Shown here: piece after piece, positions 1 through 8,822 of the stretch
Layout of the letters: each line of letters starts with the position of its first letter
How positions within the stretch are numbered: the first letter of the stretch is position 1
Origin: Tropicimonas aquimaris
Lineage (GTDB): Bacteria > Pseudomonadota > Alphaproteobacteria > Rhodobacterales > Rhodobacteraceae
DNA: 64,000 bases
NCBI RefSeq assembly: GCF_042676185.1
Contig: NZ_JBHTJT010000030.1
Location: forward strand, 153,967 to 217,966
Direction of reading: 5' to 3'
Translations under genes and position numbers: made by a program
Notes under the pieces: model-generated
The model's input: only the letters and a program-made list of their open reading frames with translations
What the model was told of the DNA's origin: nothing
The model's database searches: none

Positions 1-2
1 CA

Positions 3-1106
3 CTTGGCACCATCGTCGAGGCGCTGGCCCATACCGAGCGCGACACTGGCATCGACATCGAGGAGGTGCGCCAGATCTCCAACTACTTCGAGGCCGTGCG
101 CGCGCAGTATGTCGCCTTCGAGAGCGGCATGCAGGCGCCGGCCTCCGAGGTCTACCTGCACGAGATGCCGGGCGGTCAGTTCACCAACCTCAAGGCGCAG
201 GCCCGGTCGATGGGGCTCGAAGAGCGCTGGCACGAGGTCGCGCACATGTATGCCGAGGTGAACAAGATGTTCGGCGACATCGTGAAGGTGACACCCTCTT
301 CCAAGGTCGTGGGCGATATGGCGTTGATGATGGTCAGCCAGGGCCTGACCCGCGCCGATGTCGAGGATCCCGAGCGCGAGGTCTCCTTCCCGGATTCCGT
401 CGTCGACATGATGCGCGGCAACCTCGGGCAGCCGCCGGGCGGCTGGCCCACCGCGCTGCAGGCCAAGATCCTCAAGGGCGAGAAGCCGATGACCGCCCGC
501 CCCGGCGAGGGCGTGCCGCCGGTCGACCTTGAAGTGGCACGCGCGGAGGCCGCGAAGCGTTTCGACATGGAGATGGATGACGAGGACCTCAACGGATACC
601 TCATGTATCCCAAGGTCTTCGCCGATTACGTGGCGCGGCACGGGGAATACGGCCCGGTGCGGGTGCTGCCGACCCATACCTATTTCTACGGCATGGAGCC
701 GAGCCAGCAGATCACGCCGGAGATCGAGCCGGGCAAGGCGCTGGAAATCCGCCTGCAGGCAGTGTCGGAGACCAACGAGGAAGGCATCGTGAAGGTGTTC
801 TTCGAGCTCAACGGCGAGCCGCGCACGATCCGCATTCCCGACCGCAAGGTGAAGAGCGCGGTTGCGGCGCGACGCAAGGCGGAGGTCGGGAACCCCGATC
901 ACATCGGCGCGCCAATGCCGGGCTCCATCGCCTCGGTCGGCGTCCACGTGGGCCAGAAGGTCTCGGTGGGCGACCTGATGATCACCATAGAGGCGATGAA
1001 GATGGAGACCGGCCTGCACGCCGAGCGCGACGCGACGGTGAAGGCCGTGCACGTCCACCCCGGCGAGCAGATCGACGCCAAGGACCTGCTGATCGAGCTG
1101 GAATAG
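3..1106 (+). CDS. pyc: Pyruvate carboxylase, C-terminal part (5' truncated by window edge)
   Basis: Biotin-dependent carboxylation of pyruvate to oxaloacetate (anaplerosis, cytosol). The reading frame is open from base 3, so the gene begins outside the window; about 367 of the usual ~1150 residues are present. The visible part covers the end of the carboxyltransferase region (LGTIVEAL, then EVYLHEMPGGQFTNL) and the C-terminal biotin carrier domain. The carrier has the biotinyl motif EAMKMETG, with the target lysine at codon 999-1001. It ends in TAG. A GC-rich hairpin follows directly, and the next gene converges from the other strand. Confidence 0.95.
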   Translation, partial: LGTIVEALAHTERDTGIDIEEVRQISNYFEAVRAQYVAFESGMQAPASEVYLHEMPGGQFTNLKAQARSMGLEERWHEVAHMYAEVNKMFGDIVKVTPSSKVVGDMALMMVSQGLTRADVEDPEREVSFPDSVVDMMRGNLGQPPGGWPTALQAKILKGEKPMTARPGEGVPPVDLEVARAEAAKRFDMEMDDEDLNGYLMYPKVFADYVARHGEYGPVRVLPTHTYFYGMEPSQQITPEIEPGKALEIRLQAVSETNEEGIVKVFFELNGEPRTIRIPDRKVKSAVAARRKAEVGNPDHIGAPMPGSIASVGVHVGQKVSVGDLMITIEAMKMETGLHAERDATVKAVHVHPGEQIDAKDLLIELE

Positions 1107-1113
1107 GCGCCCG

Positions 1114-1137
1114 GACGCGGCGGCCCCCCGCCGCGTC
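1114..1137. terminator. GC-rich hairpin between convergent genes
   Basis: A perfect 10-bp inverted repeat (gacgcggcgg / ccgccgcgtc) around a four-C loop lies just after the pyruvate carboxylase stop and touches the stop of the convergent hydrolase gene. There is no T-run, so it may be a weak or Rho-assisted bidirectional terminator. Confidence 0.5.
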
Positions 1138-1894
1138 ACCGCTCCGAGACAATCTCCTCCAGCAACGACAGGAAGAGCGCGCGAGCCTGCCGTTCGACCC
1201 AGGGCGCGTGGCCGCAGTTTTCCAGCCGGTGGAAGCGGACATCGGCGAGCCGCTCGGCCAGCGGCCGCCGCACCCCTTCGGCCGGATGCGGGTCGTGATC
1301 GCCGTGAATTGCGATGACAGGACAGCGGATCCTTTCGACTTCGCGCAGGAGATCTCCGTTGCGCCGAAGCGCCTTCGCTTCGCCCCAGACCGCCGCGTGC
1401 AGCGCGGGATCGAACGCGACCGGAGGCGGTGGCGCATCATCGGGATCGAAGCTGTCGGCCTTTTTCAGCAACGCCAGCATGCGGGAGATGTCTCCTCCCG
1501 ACGGGCCGGATTGCAGCTCCCTGGCCTCATCCAAGGAGAGGCGCGACAGGCGCAGCGCCATGATCCCCTCCAGATCGACCTCCTCGAAGGGCGCGCAGCC
1601 CACCAGAATCAATCGCCGGACCATCGCGGGATGTCGAGCGGCCAGCCAGCAACCCAGCCAGGCGCCCCAGGACCATCCCACGATATCGACAGGACCGTCG
1701 CAGCGCGCCGCAAGCTGCATTCGCAATTCCTCGACCTGTCCATCGACCGAATGTGCGCTCTGCAGCGGCTCCAGCGTGGCAATGCCGCAGGCCGCCATCG
1801 CGCGCGCCAGCGGCCCGGCTTCTCCGGCGCCGCCTGGGCCGCCGTGGAGAACCGCCGCCTTCCAGGCCGGCACCCCGTGTTCCCGAACCGTCAT
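1136..1894 (-). CDS. Alpha/beta hydrolase
   Basis: A 252-residue protein with alpha/beta-hydrolase hallmarks: an oxyanion-hole type HGGPGG at residues 17-22, the nucleophile elbow GWSWG with Ser75, an Asp in the IHGDHD segment and a late His in NCGHAPW. The substrate is unknown; an esterase, lipase or proline-iminopeptidase-like role is possible. A longer open frame reaches 2008, but the ATG at 1894 has an AG-rich ribosome site and matches where the fold begins. The gene stands alone, convergent with pyruvate carboxylase and divergent from the MAPEG gene. Confidence 0.8.
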   Translation of the reverse strand: MTVREHGVPAWKAAVLHGGPGGAGEAGPLARAMAACGIATLEPLQSAHSVDGQVEELRMQLAARCDGPVDIVGWSWGAWLGCWLAARHPAMVRRLILVGCAPFEEVDLEGIMALRLSRLSLDEARELQSGPSGGDISRMLALLKKADSFDPDDAPPPPVAFDPALHAAVWGEAKALRRNGDLLREVERIRCPVIAIHGDHDPHPAEGVRRPLAERLADVRFHRLENCGHAPWVERQARALFLSLLEEIVSER

Positions 1895-2040
1895 GCTTTC
1901 CCTTTCGCCTGCCCCGCGCCTTCGTTGGCCGCAAGAGCCCGCCGCATTTATATCTGCGACGCGGCGCAAGGGCGAGACAACTGGTGGCATTCCACCTTCG
2001 TCCGCCATATCCTCTTCGGCAACAATCCAAGGTGCTATGC

Positions 2041-2427
2041 ATGCTCGTGATATCCCCCCTGTAGGCTGGCCTGCTGGCCCTCCTCTTCGTTGCGCTGAGT
2101 GCGCGGGTGATCCGCCAACGCATCGCAGCCAATGTCTCGATCGGCGACGGCGCGGACGCCGCTTTGCTGCAACGGGTGCGCGTGCAGGCGAATTGCGCGG
2201 AATACGCGCCTTTCGGCCTGCTCCTGCTTGCCATGGCCGAGCTTCAGGGGATGCCGGGCTGGAGCGTTCACGTGCTTGGCGCGATGCTGTTTCTGGGACG
2301 GGTTGCCCATGCCGTGGGTCTCGGCTCCGTGCCGCAGATCATGCAGGCCCGGCAGGTGGGGATGGTGCTGACCTTCGTGATGCTGGTGCTGGCGGCGCTG
2401 GCCAACATCTACCTGTCGATCCTCTGA
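2041..2427 (+). pseudogene. MAPEG-family membrane protein interrupted by an amber codon
   Basis: From ATG 2041 the frame reads a short lead and then TAG at 2062-2064 (codon 8), after which it continues unbroken to 2427. The whole frame gives a ~128-residue four-helix MAPEG-type protein, and the stop sits at the start of helix 1 (after SPL, before AGLLALLFVALSARV), where a tyrosine is common in related proteins. A GTG at 2107 could start a 106-residue protein, but helix 1 would be lost. Recognisable family features are RVQANCAEYAPF and the helix ending in ANIYLSIL. It may be a genuine nonsense mutation or a sequencing error. Confidence 0.65.
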
Positions 2428-2536
2428 GCCGCCCCGTCGCGGCCTCCGGGCGGGCTGGGCGATTTTTCGCGCGGGAGGCGCGTTTTCCCCTTGAAGCCCC
2501 CCGCGCCACTCGCTAAATCCCCGCTCACTCTAGGAC

Positions 2537-2611
2537 GCGGGCGTAGCTCAGGGGTAGAGCATTACCTTGCCAAGGTAAGGGTCGTGAGTTCGAATCTCAT
2601 CGCCCGCTCCA
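2537..2611 (+). tRNA. tRNA-Gly (GCC)
   Basis: A 75-nt cloverleaf with perfect acceptor pairing (gcgggcg / cgcccgc), anticodon loop cttgcca giving GCC, a T-loop ttcgaat and an encoded CCA. An identical copy lies inverted at 31404-31478. Confidence 0.97.
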
Positions 2612-2671
2612 AAGAGATCTTAACGACATCGACACCATATGGGGCAGCCCCGGCCACGCGATATGCGCGTG

Positions 2672-3718
2672 TCACGGGATAAGCAGCGATGCGTCTCCGT
2701 ATGAGAAGAAGCGGTAGCGTTCGGAGATCGCGTGGTCGTAGATCTCCATCACCCGCTCCCGCCCTATCAGCGCCGAGATTAACATCATCAGCGTCGATTT
2801 CGGAAGGTGGAAATTGGTCATCAGCGCGTCGGTCGCCCGGAAGCGGAAGCCGGGTCGGATGAAGATGTCGGTCTCGCCCCGCCAGGGAGCGAGGCCCGCA
2901 TCGGTGGCCGCACTCTCGATCAGCCGGCAGGCGGTGGTGCCCACGGGGATAATCCGCCCGCCCGCGGCGCGGGTGGCGTTGATCTCGGCGGCGGCGGCCT
3001 CGGTCACCTCGCCCCACTCGGCGTGCATCTTGTGCTCGGCGACGTCGTCGACCTTCACTGGCAGGAAGGTGCCCGCGCCGACATGCAGCGTGACTTCGGT
3101 GAAATCCACCCCCATGGCGGCGATCCGCTCCAGCAGCGGCCGGTCGAAATGGAGGCTCGCCGTGGGGGCCGCGACGGCGCCCGAGTGGCGTGCAAAGACG
3201 GTCTGGTAGTCGGTGCGGTCCTGTTCGTCCGCGGCGCGCTTGGCGGCGATGTAGGGCGGCAGGGGCATCGCGCCGGCTGCATCGAGCGCGGCATCGAAAT
3301 CATCGCCCTTCAGGGTGAAATCGAGCGTCAGTTGCCCCTCGGACCGGCCCAGAACCCGGGCCGAGAAGCCGGAGCCGAAATGAATTTCCTCGCCGTCGCG
3401 CACCTTCTTGGCGGGCTTGGCAAGCGCCTGCCAGCTACCGTCGCCGCGCGGGTCGAGCAGGGTGACCTCGATCCGCGCCTCGGTGACGCCTTCGGCCCCG
3501 TCCCGTCGGCGAATGCCGGAGAGCCGGGCCGGGATCACCTTGGTGTTGTTGAGCACCAGCCTATCGCCGGGGCGCAGGAACTCGGGCAGGTTCGAAACCC
3601 GGGCGTCCGTGATCGTGTCCGGGCCCGCCACGAGCAGGCGGGCGGAGGTGCGCGGGTTCGCCGGTCGGGTCGCCACCAGATCCTCGGGCAGCGTGAAATC
3701 GAAATCCGAGAGCCGCAT
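2672..3718 (-). CDS. queA: tRNA preQ1(34) S-adenosylmethionine ribosyltransferase-isomerase
   Basis: The penultimate step of queuosine synthesis: it transfers and isomerises the ribosyl part of SAM onto preQ1 in tRNA anticodons. The 348 residues match the family length, beginning MRLSDFDFTLPEDL. Internal family blocks include RLVLNNTKVIPARL, HVGAGTFLPVK and NFHLPKSTLMMLISAL. It lies 2 bp downstream of the AsmA-like gene on the same strand, so the two are probably co-transcribed, and its stop is close to a tRNA-Gly on the other strand. Confidence 0.95.
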   Translation of the reverse strand: MRLSDFDFTLPEDLVATRPANPRTSARLLVAGPDTITDARVSNLPEFLRPGDRLVLNNTKVIPARLSGIRRRDGAEGVTEARIEVTLLDPRGDGSWQALAKPAKKVRDGEEIHFGSGFSARVLGRSEGQLTLDFTLKGDDFDAALDAAGAMPLPPYIAAKRAADEQDRTDYQTVFARHSGAVAAPTASLHFDRPLLERIAAMGVDFTEVTLHVGAGTFLPVKVDDVAEHKMHAEWGEVTEAAAAEINATRAAGGRIIPVGTTACRLIESAATDAGLAPWRGETDIFIRPGFRFRATDALMTNFHLPKSTLMMLISALIGRERVMEIYDHAISERYRFFSYGDASLLIP

Positions 3719-3720
3719 GA

Positions 3721-6700
3721 TCAGCCCCCGTTCCGCGGGGTCGGCGGCGGCGCGCGAAAGATCTCGCGGAACATCCCCGGCGTCAGAGCGGAGAGCGGGT
3801 TGACCTCGACCGAGGGGTTCGAGGCCGGGCCGCGCATCCGGTAAGTCACGCCGAACAGACCCTCGCCGCGCCGCGTGAAGATCGAGCCAATCGAGTTCAC
3901 CATGTAGACGGGCGAGAAGACGCCCTGCATGTCGAGTATGCCGCCAGCCAAGTCGTAGACCCCTTCCATGGTGATGCCGAGCGAGGGCCCGACGCCGGAG
4001 GAGCGTGTGACCTGCACGTAGCTGGGCGTCAAGCGGAAGGCGGCCTCGACATCGCTGAAGACGATGCCAGAGCCATTGATCTCGTCGATCAGCCCGACAA
4101 GCGATATCGAGTTGGCCAGGGCGGCAAGGCCTGAGGCGCTGCGCACCCGCACGTCACTGACCGTGAGTTGCCCCGCATATTCGCCGGCTTTGTCGGTGGG
4201 GTCGAGCGTCAGCTCCATGCTGCCGCCCTCCGCCTGCCGGAAAAAGCCCCCGGCCTTGAAGACTGCGCCCGCATTGTCCGATGTCACCCGCACCGCTGTC
4301 ACGCCGCCTTTGCCCGGACGGATCGTGCCCTTGACCGGAGCCGCACCGTTAACGTTGCCAGAGAAACTGCCGGTGAACCCGCCCGCGACGGAGATGTCGC
4401 CACGAAACGGCACCAGGGACAACGTGTCGGTGATCCGCAACCGATCGAGCGAAAGAGAAATCGGGGTGCGCCCACCGCCGCTACCGCCGCCGCCGCCACC
4501 GCCGCCAGCGGCGCGGGCACGGCGCAGATCGATCTGCCCGCTCGAAACCGTGATCGACGGGGGTTGCCCCGAACCGCGGCCCACCAGCGTCACCGGCGCA
4601 TCAAGCCACCCCCCAAGCGACACCCGCTCGAACCGGGCCCGGTCGAGCCCTCCGCCCTCTGACAGGCTGACGCTGCCCTGCGCGGAGAGGCCCGCGGCCT
4701 CCAGCGTCAGCGCATCGACAGACGGGCTCGCCCCCAGCTTGCCCGAGACCGAGAGAGAGCCAGCGCTGGATGCCGGCAGCGACCAGCCGAGCGGCCGAAG
4801 CGCTAGCCCGACGCCTTCCAGCGATGAGGTAAGCGAATACTCTGGCGGTACGCCCGCTGGCAGTTCCACCGTGAAAAGCGCCGGTCCCGCTCCGGTAACG
4901 CTGCCCTCCGGCAGACCGATGCCGAACGCTCGCACGAACTCCTCGCCGATCTGGATCGTACCGCCCACGTTGACCGGACGGCTCCCCGCTTCTGTCCCGA
5001 GCGGCAGATCAAATATCCCATCGAACGGCACGCCATCGAGCCTCGCCGGACCCGAAAGCGCCAGCCCGACGGGCCGCGCCACGAGGGACAACCGATCCGA
5101 AGTGAGGCGCCGGCCGGGAACAGCAAGCTCCGACGAAACCGCCGTCAGATCGCCGGCGATGTCGAACTCCACGTCAGGCCCGCGAATGCCGCGCTTCATG
5201 GGAAAGGCGATCGTGCCGTCGAGGGCCGCCCGGCCCTCGGCAAGTGCCACCGGCTGACCGGCCTTCTCAAGGAAGCGAAACGGCTCCTGGTCCAGCAACG
5301 AAAGAGCGGCGGTAACCGAGGATGTCGAATGCCACTCGATCTCGGCGATCCGCGGGTTCGTCGTCATGTCCATGACCTTGAAGACCGAGCCCGCGAGGTC
5401 CAGCGGCCCGCCCTGCGGCGGCACGACCTGGCCGGCGTCCAGCGAGAGCGCGAACTGCCCGCGCCCGGTGGAGGCATATCCCGAGGCCTTGGTGATCGTC
5501 GGCAAGCTCTGCAGCGCGCGCACCTCGGCATCGCGGAACTCGAAGGTCACCGCAAGGTCGGGGCGCGCGCCCTGGTCGAGCCGCAGCCCGGCGCTGGCGT
5601 TCTCCACCACCCCGCCGATCAGGTTGCGGTCGATCCAGTCGCGGGTGCGCGGCGCCATCGCAAAGGGCCAGAGTGCCATGAGCGAGCCGGCCTCGATCTG
5701 GTCCACCCCGAGGTCGAGCGCCACGTGCCAGCCGCCGCCATCCGCAGTGACCCGCCCCGATCCCTCCAACCGGCTCAGACCCGCGGCCTCGCCGGCCGCG
5801 GGATCGGAGGTGGTCAGCACGATCTGGCCAAGCTTCGCCTCGAACGGATCGAGCGAGACCTTCAGATCCACCGCCCCGCCATCGAAATGCGCCGGGCGCG
5901 GCAGGAACCCCGGCGGGTCGAGCCGCACGTCGGTAAACTGGAACTGCCCGACCAGCGCCTCCGGCCAGCCCGTCTCCATGCCGTCGAGATAGGCATGACC
6001 GGTGGCGGTGAAGCTGCCATCGGGCGCGCTCACGGCGAGTTCCTGGAAGGTGAGCTTCTCCTCCCGCGGCCGGTAGCCGAAATAGGCCCGCGCCCCGTCG
6101 AACGGGATCGGCTGCGCCGCCGCCTCGGGCTGGAACACGCCGCTGCCGATTTCCAGTGTCCCGTTCAGCGGCTCCATCCGGCCGTCCTCGTCGAGCCCGG
6201 TGATCAGCGCGCCGGAGACCTCCGCATCGAGCGGTTTCAACCAGGACAGCGCCGGCGCCTGCGCCGCGATGTCCCGCGCCGGCACGTTCTTGACCAGTGC
6301 CGAGAATTGCGCGCCCGCCCCCGCCTCGCCAATGCTCAGCCGCAGAGCGACCGTGGCATCCGTCTCCGCGCCGCCGTCGCCATCCTTCGGCATGTCGAAA
6401 TCCACGGCGACCGACAGCGCGCCGCTGTCCTGCTCGACCAGCAGGTTGCCGTCGCGCACACGCCAGACCTCGCCTGCACGCTCGTCGCTGAACTCCAGGT
6501 CGAGCCCGCGCAGATCGATCCGCTTGATCGGGGCGATCCCCGGCAGCGTCAACGTCCTGCGAACCAAGCCGAGCGCCTCCTCCACCGAGCCGAGCCGAGC
6601 CATCCCCATGCCCCCCCCGAAACCTAGGTCGAGCGAGCCGTCTTCCTTTCGACGCAGCCGCACGGCCGCGCCCTCCAGGTTCAACGCCTTGGGTTGCACC

Positions 6701-7134
6701 CGCCGCTCGAACAGCGCGCTCTTGTCGAGCGAGACGCCAAGGCGCGGGATCTCGGCCAGATCCGCCCCGTTGGGCGCGGTGACCCGCACCGCTTCGAAAG
6801 CGATCTCCGGCAGGGCGCGGTGTTCCAGCCGCAGAGTGACCTCGCCGATCTCCACCTGCCCGCCTCCGAGGCCCTGGGACAGCACTTCGCCCGCACGTTC
6901 CGCGACCCAGTCCGGCGCCGGCAGATCGCGCCCTGCAAGCATCAGCCCGCCCAGCAGGATCGCGAGCGCCAGCACCAGCGCCAGGTCGAAGACAACGAAG
7001 AGCACCCAGAGCAGCATACGCCGCTTTCGCCGCGCCGGCTTTCGGGCGCGCGAAGCCTCGCCCGCCGGCTGCCCGTCGCCGGGCCCGGATGCGCCGCCGC
7101 CTGCCGCGATGCCGGTATCGTGCTGCTGTTTCAC
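3721..7134 (-). CDS. AsmA-like/YhdP-type large membrane-anchored protein (DUF3971, AsmA_2 C-terminus)
   Basis: A 1137-residue protein with a basic cytoplasmic N-terminus, one membrane anchor at about residues 40-66, and a very long periplasmic region made of beta-rich repeats. The C-terminal ~150 residues (FRLTPSYVQVTRSSGVGPS, then AGGILDMQGVFSPVYMVNS) match the AsmA-like C-terminal domain. Related proteins are thought to bridge inner and outer membranes and move phospholipid; that role is family knowledge, not shown here. A Gly-rich linker encoded by repeated GGC codons lies near residue 880. queA follows after 2 bp. Confidence 0.85.
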   Translation of the reverse strand: MKQQHDTGIAAGGGASGPGDGQPAGEASRARKPARRKRRMLLWVLFVVFDLALVLALAILLGGLMLAGRDLPAPDWVAERAGEVLSQGLGGGQVEIGEVTLRLEHRALPEIAFEAVRVTAPNGADLAEIPRLGVSLDKSALFERRVQPKALNLEGAAVRLRRKEDGSLDLGFGGGMGMARLGSVEEALGLVRRTLTLPGIAPIKRIDLRGLDLEFSDERAGEVWRVRDGNLLVEQDSGALSVAVDFDMPKDGDGGAETDATVALRLSIGEAGAGAQFSALVKNVPARDIAAQAPALSWLKPLDAEVSGALITGLDEDGRMEPLNGTLEIGSGVFQPEAAAQPIPFDGARAYFGYRPREEKLTFQELAVSAPDGSFTATGHAYLDGMETGWPEALVGQFQFTDVRLDPPGFLPRPAHFDGGAVDLKVSLDPFEAKLGQIVLTTSDPAAGEAAGLSRLEGSGRVTADGGGWHVALDLGVDQIEAGSLMALWPFAMAPRTRDWIDRNLIGGVVENASAGLRLDQGARPDLAVTFEFRDAEVRALQSLPTITKASGYASTGRGQFALSLDAGQVVPPQGGPLDLAGSVFKVMDMTTNPRIAEIEWHSTSSVTAALSLLDQEPFRFLEKAGQPVALAEGRAALDGTIAFPMKRGIRGPDVEFDIAGDLTAVSSELAVPGRRLTSDRLSLVARPVGLALSGPARLDGVPFDGIFDLPLGTEAGSRPVNVGGTIQIGEEFVRAFGIGLPEGSVTGAGPALFTVELPAGVPPEYSLTSSLEGVGLALRPLGWSLPASSAGSLSVSGKLGASPSVDALTLEAAGLSAQGSVSLSEGGGLDRARFERVSLGGWLDAPVTLVGRGSGQPPSITVSSGQIDLRRARAAGGGGGGGGSGGGRTPISLSLDRLRITDTLSLVPFRGDISVAGGFTGSFSGNVNGAAPVKGTIRPGKGGVTAVRVTSDNAGAVFKAGGFFRQAEGGSMELTLDPTDKAGEYAGQLTVSDVRVRSASGLAALANSISLVGLIDEINGSGIVFSDVEAAFRLTPSYVQVTRSSGVGPSLGITMEGVYDLAGGILDMQGVFSPVYMVNSIGSIFTRRGEGLFGVTYRMRGPASNPSVEVNPLSALTPGMFREIFRAPPPTPRNGG
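4471..4512 (-). repeat. GGC trinucleotide tract (poly-Gly linker in AsmA-like protein)
   Basis: Runs of gcc/acc triplets on the plus strand encode a block of eight glycines, a serine and three more glycines in the AsmA-like protein. The tract keeps the reading frame whatever its length, so copy number could vary without inactivating the gene. Confidence 0.7.
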
Positions 7135-7230
7135 GCCTCTCCCTAGCGGGGTATTCTCCCCGGACCTTTATCTTCGCGGTTCGGGAGCTAGAAAGAAAGC
7201 ATATGCCCTCCAACGAAGGATGACAGTCAC

Positions 7231-7692
7231 ATGATCGACACCGGCTCCCCCGCTCCCGACTTCACCCTGCCCCGCGACGGTGGCGGCGAGATCACCCTGT
7301 CGGCGCTCAGGCCGAAAGCGGTGGTGCTCTACTTCTACCCGAAGGACGACACCAGCGGCTGTACCAAGGAGGCCATCGCCTTCACCGAGGCGCTGCCCGA
7401 GTTCGAAGCCGCCGGCGCGGTCGTTCTGGGCGTCTCCAAGGACTCGGTGCAGAAGCACGAGAAGTTCCGCGACAAGCATGATCTCGGTGTCACACTGTTG
7501 TCCGATGCCGAGAGCGATGTCTGCGAGCGCTATGGCGTGTTCAAGGAAAAGAGCATGTATGGCAAGACCTACATGGGCATCGAGCGCACCACCGTGCTGA
7601 TCGACGGCGAAGGCATCGTCCGTCAGGTCTGGCCCAAGGTAAAGGTGCCCGGCCATGCCGAGGCCGTGCTGGAGGCCGTCCGCGGGCTCTGA
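7231..7692 (+). CDS. bcp: Thioredoxin-dependent thiol peroxidase (peroxiredoxin Q/BCP)
   Basis: Reduces hydrogen and alkyl peroxides in the cytosol. The 153-residue protein has the AhpC/TSA fold with APDFTLP near the start and the peroxidatic cysteine Cys44 in TSGCTKEAIAF. The second cysteine found five residues later in E. coli Bcp is absent; the only other cysteine is Cys98 (ESDVCERYG). Resolution may use Cys98 or an external thiol. It is transcribed divergently from the AsmA-like gene. Confidence 0.92.
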   Translation: MIDTGSPAPDFTLPRDGGGEITLSALRPKAVVLYFYPKDDTSGCTKEAIAFTEALPEFEAAGAVVLGVSKDSVQKHEKFRDKHDLGVTLLSDAESDVCERYGVFKEKSMYGKTYMGIERTTVLIDGEGIVRQVWPKVKVPGHAEAVLEAVRGL

Positions 7693-7702
7693 GCCGGCGT
7701 TG

Positions 7703-7748
7703 CATCTTCACCTGTCCCGAAATATGCCCGCCGGAGGCATGAATTCTC
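7703..7748 (-). repeat. Dispersed intergenic repeat, copy A
   Basis: Read on the minus strand this is a GC-rich segment ending in gcctccggcgggcatattt, followed by cgggacaggtgaag. The same gggtattt/gggatattt core and AGAAG-like tail occur at 17527-17570 and 38583-38620. I associate this kind of element with Rhodobacterales intergenic regions. It lies between bcp and the DUF455 gene. Confidence 0.5.
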
Positions 7749-7783
7749 CGGCGCAGCAGCCGGCGCGGAGCGAGGGCGCGCAG

Positions 7784-8614
7784 ATGTCTCAGACCGGGCC
7801 AACCCTGACAGATCTCGCCTGCGAGGTGCTCCGGACAGCCGATGGCCGTAAAAAGACCGCCCTCGCGCGCCGCCACGCCGCAACCTGGAAGGCGGCCCGC
7901 GCCGCCGGAACGCCGCTCTCCATCGGCACCGGGACGCCGCCGCACCAGCCTGCTCGCCCCGAACGGCCGGAACTGCTGGACCCGCGCGAAGTGCCGCGCC
8001 GCCGGCCGGGCTCTCCCCAGGGGCGGATCGCCATCCTTCACGCGGTGGCCCATATCGAGCTGAACGCGGTCGACCTGCACTGGGATATCATCGCTCGGTT
8101 CGGACATGTGCCGATGCCGCTGGGCTTCTACGACGACTGGGTTAAGTCCGCCGACGAGGAAGCAAAGCATTTCAACCTGATATGCGACTGTCTTGAAGCT
8201 CAGGGCAGCCACTACGGTGCCCTGCCTGCCCATGCCGGCATGTGGCGCGCTGCGGAGGACACCGCCGAGGACCTGCTGGGCCGGCTTGCCGTGGTTCCGA
8301 TGGTGCTGGAGGCTCGCGGGCTCGACGTGACGCCGGGGATGATCGGCATCTTCCGCAAGGCCGCCGACGCGCAGACCATCGCCGCGCTCGAGGTGATCTA
8401 TGCCGAGGAGGTGCACCACGTCGCCTACGGATCGAAATGGTTCCACTTTCTCTGCGGCCGGGAAAACCGCGACCCGGTGGAGGTCTTCCAGGACCTCGTG
8501 AACCGCTATTTCCACGGCCCGCTGAAGCCGCCCTTTAACGAGGAGAAGCGTTCCGAGGCTGGGATTCCGCCCGATTTCTACTGGCCGCTTGCAGACGGCG
8601 CGGGCGCCAACTGA
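7784..8614 (+). CDS. DUF455 ferritin-like domain protein
   Basis: A 276-residue protein matching the DUF455 family, a ferritin-like four-helix group of unknown function. Likely metal ligands are visible in helices: HAVAHIELNAVDLHW, then SADEEAKHFNLI, then YAEEVHHVAYG, each with the Glu/His spacing of di-iron proteins. The start is the ATG at 7784 (MSQTGPTLTDLA), preceded by GAGG; an upstream open frame runs through the intergenic repeat and is unlikely to be translated. Confidence 0.85.
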   Translation: MSQTGPTLTDLACEVLRTADGRKKTALARRHAATWKAARAAGTPLSIGTGTPPHQPARPERPELLDPREVPRRRPGSPQGRIAILHAVAHIELNAVDLHWDIIARFGHVPMPLGFYDDWVKSADEEAKHFNLICDCLEAQGSHYGALPAHAGMWRAAEDTAEDLLGRLAVVPMVLEARGLDVTPGMIGIFRKAADAQTIAALEVIYAEEVHHVAYGSKWFHFLCGRENRDPVEVFQDLVNRYFHGPLKPPFNEEKRSEAGIPPDFYWPLADGAGAN

Positions 8615-8822
8615 GCACAGATACGCCGCATCTTGCCCGCGAAGCCCTCGATTCATCGGCGAAAACTTGCCGGTTTCACGGTGCAACTGCGTCCCAAACA
8701 ATCGATCCGCCCATAAATCTTGCACCGAGACCGACCGCGCCGTAAGCCCGATGCGAACCGGCGGCCGCGGGGATCGGCACGACGTCGGATCGCTTAAATG
8801 ATCCTGAGAACGGGGACGGGCA

